Positions 29,031 through 31,652 of a stretch of 31,652 nt of DNA are shown one piece after another. The stretch covers positions 3,167-34,818 of the forward strand of contig DF237716.1 in NCBI GenBank assembly GCA_000708835.1, read 5' to 3'. The notes beneath the pieces are model-generated. The model worked only from the letters and a program-made list of their open reading frames with translations, was not told the origin of the DNA and made no database searches. Source of the DNA: Klebsormidium nitens (lineage: Eukaryota > Streptophyta > Klebsormidiophyceae > Klebsormidiales > Klebsormidiaceae). Every line of letters begins with the position of its first letter. Position 1 is the first letter of the stretch. A program made the translations under genes and the position numbers.

Positions 29031-31652
29031 CGTCGTATGAGAGGTGGGTGCTCTCATTCATTGTCTGATTTATTCGATGCGAGTTTTTAAAAGGACGTAG
29101 ACAAGGGAAAGGAAAAACAGCATTCAGCGAGATAAGTGAACAAGTCCGTGTCCAATTGTCCGAAGTGCTGTGTCCATCTCAAAGCACGTTCGAAAAGGCT
29201 TCTTCAACGACAATTCCGGGGGGTTCTTTGTATGGACAAAGATGACGTAGGGCTTGGAAAGCATGATCGCAGAACGCGCATCTTGGCATTCCGTGAGACG
29301 TTGGAAGTCTCTTTGTGCACACGAAAAACAGGTCGCTGAACGTGGGCAACCTCTAAATGCAAAGAGAGCCTGAAGCGGCTGACAGCAGAATTCTTACACA
29401 GTCTGTTCGCCAAGGTTTGTGGATATTGGAAGTCTCGATTTAAGAGGAATCGTTCTCATACGGCCGGTGTGCGTTGAGAGCTTAAGGGATTGTAAGGCTA
29501 GTGCACGTCGAGAGAAAGGCCGTTTGTCCTCCGTCAGATGCGGCTGATAAAGCGGGGCTTACGGTCGCTGCAGACTCGCATGAACACGAACTTGATGGTT
29601 TGCGTTGAATGTGATTCCAACGAGCTACCTACGTCATTAAATATCTGCGCCAGAATAAAAAGCAAGAGCGATCCTCAGGGACAATGTTGGTTTGAGTTGC
29701 TTGCAATCGAAGTCTCCAGAATTATATCTTGAAGCTCCCCTTCTCGAATCTCCTCGTGCAGGTGGTGTGCAAGTGCATTGCATCAATCTAACATCGTCGA
29801 GGTGAAGCTTAGATACCAATGTGGACCTCCAGTCCAAACTGCCGGTCATGCTGCTTGCGGTTTTGTTGCGGTGCTCGTGGTTATGGCGAAGTGAGCATGC
29901 GGATGAGTTTGTGACGTGAGTGTCAAAGATAGCAGTCTGCTCGCCCACAACTAGCAGTTGCATGGTTTAATGTTCAATTGAGCCAGTTGCGCCTCCTTAT
30001 ACTCGGAATGTACAGTTCGGACATGGATTCAGAGTTAGCTTATGAAAGAAATAGCCCCTCAATGAAGCATTGGTGAAACCCATACAGAACGCATTTATCA
30101 CCCCCAATGGTGAGTTTAGTCGGCAATTGCTTTGACACTAGTTTGAGACTTTTGTAATCATTAAAATCGAGTAAGCTGGATGTTTTTAGATTGTTGTAAT
30201 GATTGACGTATTGCTAAAGGTGGATCTGTTATTTGCTCTAACCATTAGTGATGGTTCAAGAAGATCATCATTGTGCGTTGGTCTCGTCAATCTGCACCAG
30301 ATTATCAGTCACCAAACAATGGCAGAGATAAAAACTCTCACATACATGCAATGATGGCTTTTGTAAGTTCTTAGAAGATCGATCAACTGAGCTACTAGCT
30401 GATGGTAATTTCCAAATTATCGCCCTTTCTTAGCCTGAGCCACCATGGCGGTGGAGCACACCGACGGTCTCCGGCACGGCCGGGAATCTATTTTTGACTC
30501 CGCGGCAGGCTTGCTACGGCTACGTTTCATGTCCAGCAAGATATGCGAACCCTAATACTACATGGACGCCAATAAGCAAGATGCAGCTTAACTAGCTTCG
30601 GACTCATCATCGGGCATAGTAGAGCGCATATTCCAAGATGCGGAGCTCTGTAGGTCTGGGATGCTTGACACACTTCATACATTTATGCGGCCGTGAGAAG
30701 CCTACATGGCCTATAGGTTGCTGGTAGCTATGCGTACGAAAAGCGACCATCGGATTGACCGATAGAACCTTCGATCCTAGCTACCCAAGTCAAACTTACC
30801 GGCCAATACATCAATTGACGGTATACATGCCAGCACACGCTCCCCACCCTAACTTCCCTCAAACCAACCCTACCGTCCCTGTCCCCCGGGTGCTAGCTGC
30901 GTAGTCGACATGCCGTTAGTCAACGTGATCGCAATCGCGACCTATCCGTCTAGGTCGTATGCATGCACCGGACTTCCCCCGGATACCCGGACTTCTCAAA
31001 GACACTACTCACAACTCTGACGGATATATGCCTATGGCATCGCAGACTGCCTCATGCATGTTGAATGGTGCTAGTTCGCTGAGCACCTTCGAACCTTAGT
31101 CCGACTGCATCAGTGAGACCGCTGAGACCGGTTATAATTTGTTTACGCTAGCCCCCCGCTAGCCAGGCGCTACCGTGGCGCTACCCATGCTGGACCTCAT
31201 GGACCGGACATGCTAAGTTTCATCGTCTAAATGCAATCAATCAGAATGATGATTTTGCACTTCTGTAAAAGTACATCATGGCAGTTGTATCACGTATGAA
31301 CGTATGATACGCGAGATGAAAATGAGCAAACAGATCGATGAAACAGCCCCCCGACAGCCATTCTGCCTGTTTCCTTACTGCAACTTCGTACGGACTTTCA
31401 GGACTCAAATGTCTGGTAAGACACAGAGCCTGAGGCCGGGTAGGCCCAGCTGTACAACTGTTGTAGGAACGTGTGTTGTCCGCGCCGCTCCCTCCTCTTT
31501 CGGTCTTAGCGCCCCCTGAGTCAAGCGTCGTTGCACCCGAAAGTGGACGATAATTGTAGAGCCGACTTAGAACCGGCACCGGTTCTTACATGACCTGCAT
31601 GACCGTCACTTTCTTTCACATCAGCAGAGGAGCAGAGGCGCAGAGGCGCAGA
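29031..31652. other. Stretch without a recognised gene
   Basis: Only short overlapping open frames are present. The first few hundred bases presumably include the 3' untranslated region of the NAL1-like gene. From about 30.4 kb the composition resembles 18.6-19.7 kb (many short self-complementary words). A C-rich segment at 30842-30885 resembles the inverse of the G-rich tract at 19780. GCTAGCC and GGCGCTACC are locally doubled at 31146-31186. Confidence 0.45.
31624..31652 (+). repeat. Short tandem repeat at the window edge, period 8
   Basis: GCAGAGGA, GCAGAGGC, GCAGAGGC, GCAGA runs into the right edge, so its full length is unknown. Confidence 0.7.

Overview
The window looks like nuclear DNA of a plant-lineage (streptophyte) eukaryote. 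It has GT-AG introns with pyrimidine-rich acceptors, a plastid-type biosynthetic threonine deaminase, an EID1-like F-box gene and a NARROW LEAF1-like protease gene. No bacterial, viral or organellar signature was seen. I cannot name the species; a streptophyte alga or another early-diverging plant would fit the intron density and mixed GC content.

Layout: (1) 1-4.0 kb has no convincing gene, apart from a possible minus-strand first exon near 196-374. (2) 4779-6278, minus strand: one long exon of an EID1-like F-box protein, ending in a clean donor; its 3' exon(s) are unresolved. (3) 6279-6993: a short divergent promoter region. (4) 6994-18115, plus strand: a nine-exon threonine deaminase gene whose joined exons predict 709 residues. 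(5) 18.1-24.0 kb: gene-poor DNA with palindromes, G-rich and poly-C tracts. (6) 24439-29030, plus strand: a four-exon NAL1-like protease gene (494 residues). (7) 29.0-31.65 kb: no gene recognised.

The standout observation is a structure inside the introns. Almost every exon of the threonine deaminase gene is accompanied by tandem partial copies of its own edge. Copies of an exon's 5' part, often with an acceptor AG, lie upstream of the real exon. Copies of an exon's 3' part, often with a donor GT, lie downstream. Exon 5 has both: seven acceptor-side copies upstream (period about 166 bp for the last five intervals) and four to five donor-side copies downstream (period about 120 bp). Exon 6 has seven upstream copies (126-148 bp). 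Exons 3, 4, 7, 8 and 9 show the same with fewer or more decayed copies. None of the copies I read is a complete exon with both splice sites. The same signature appears independently in the NAL1-like gene, including about seven decayed copies of a coding segment that mimic TGACGTCA regulatory motifs.

The simplest reading is that introns in this genome grow by repeated tandem duplication across exon-intron junctions. This leaves rows of fossil or possibly still active splice sites. Whether the spliceosome uses them (poison splicing, recursive splicing, alternative isoforms) is the open question.
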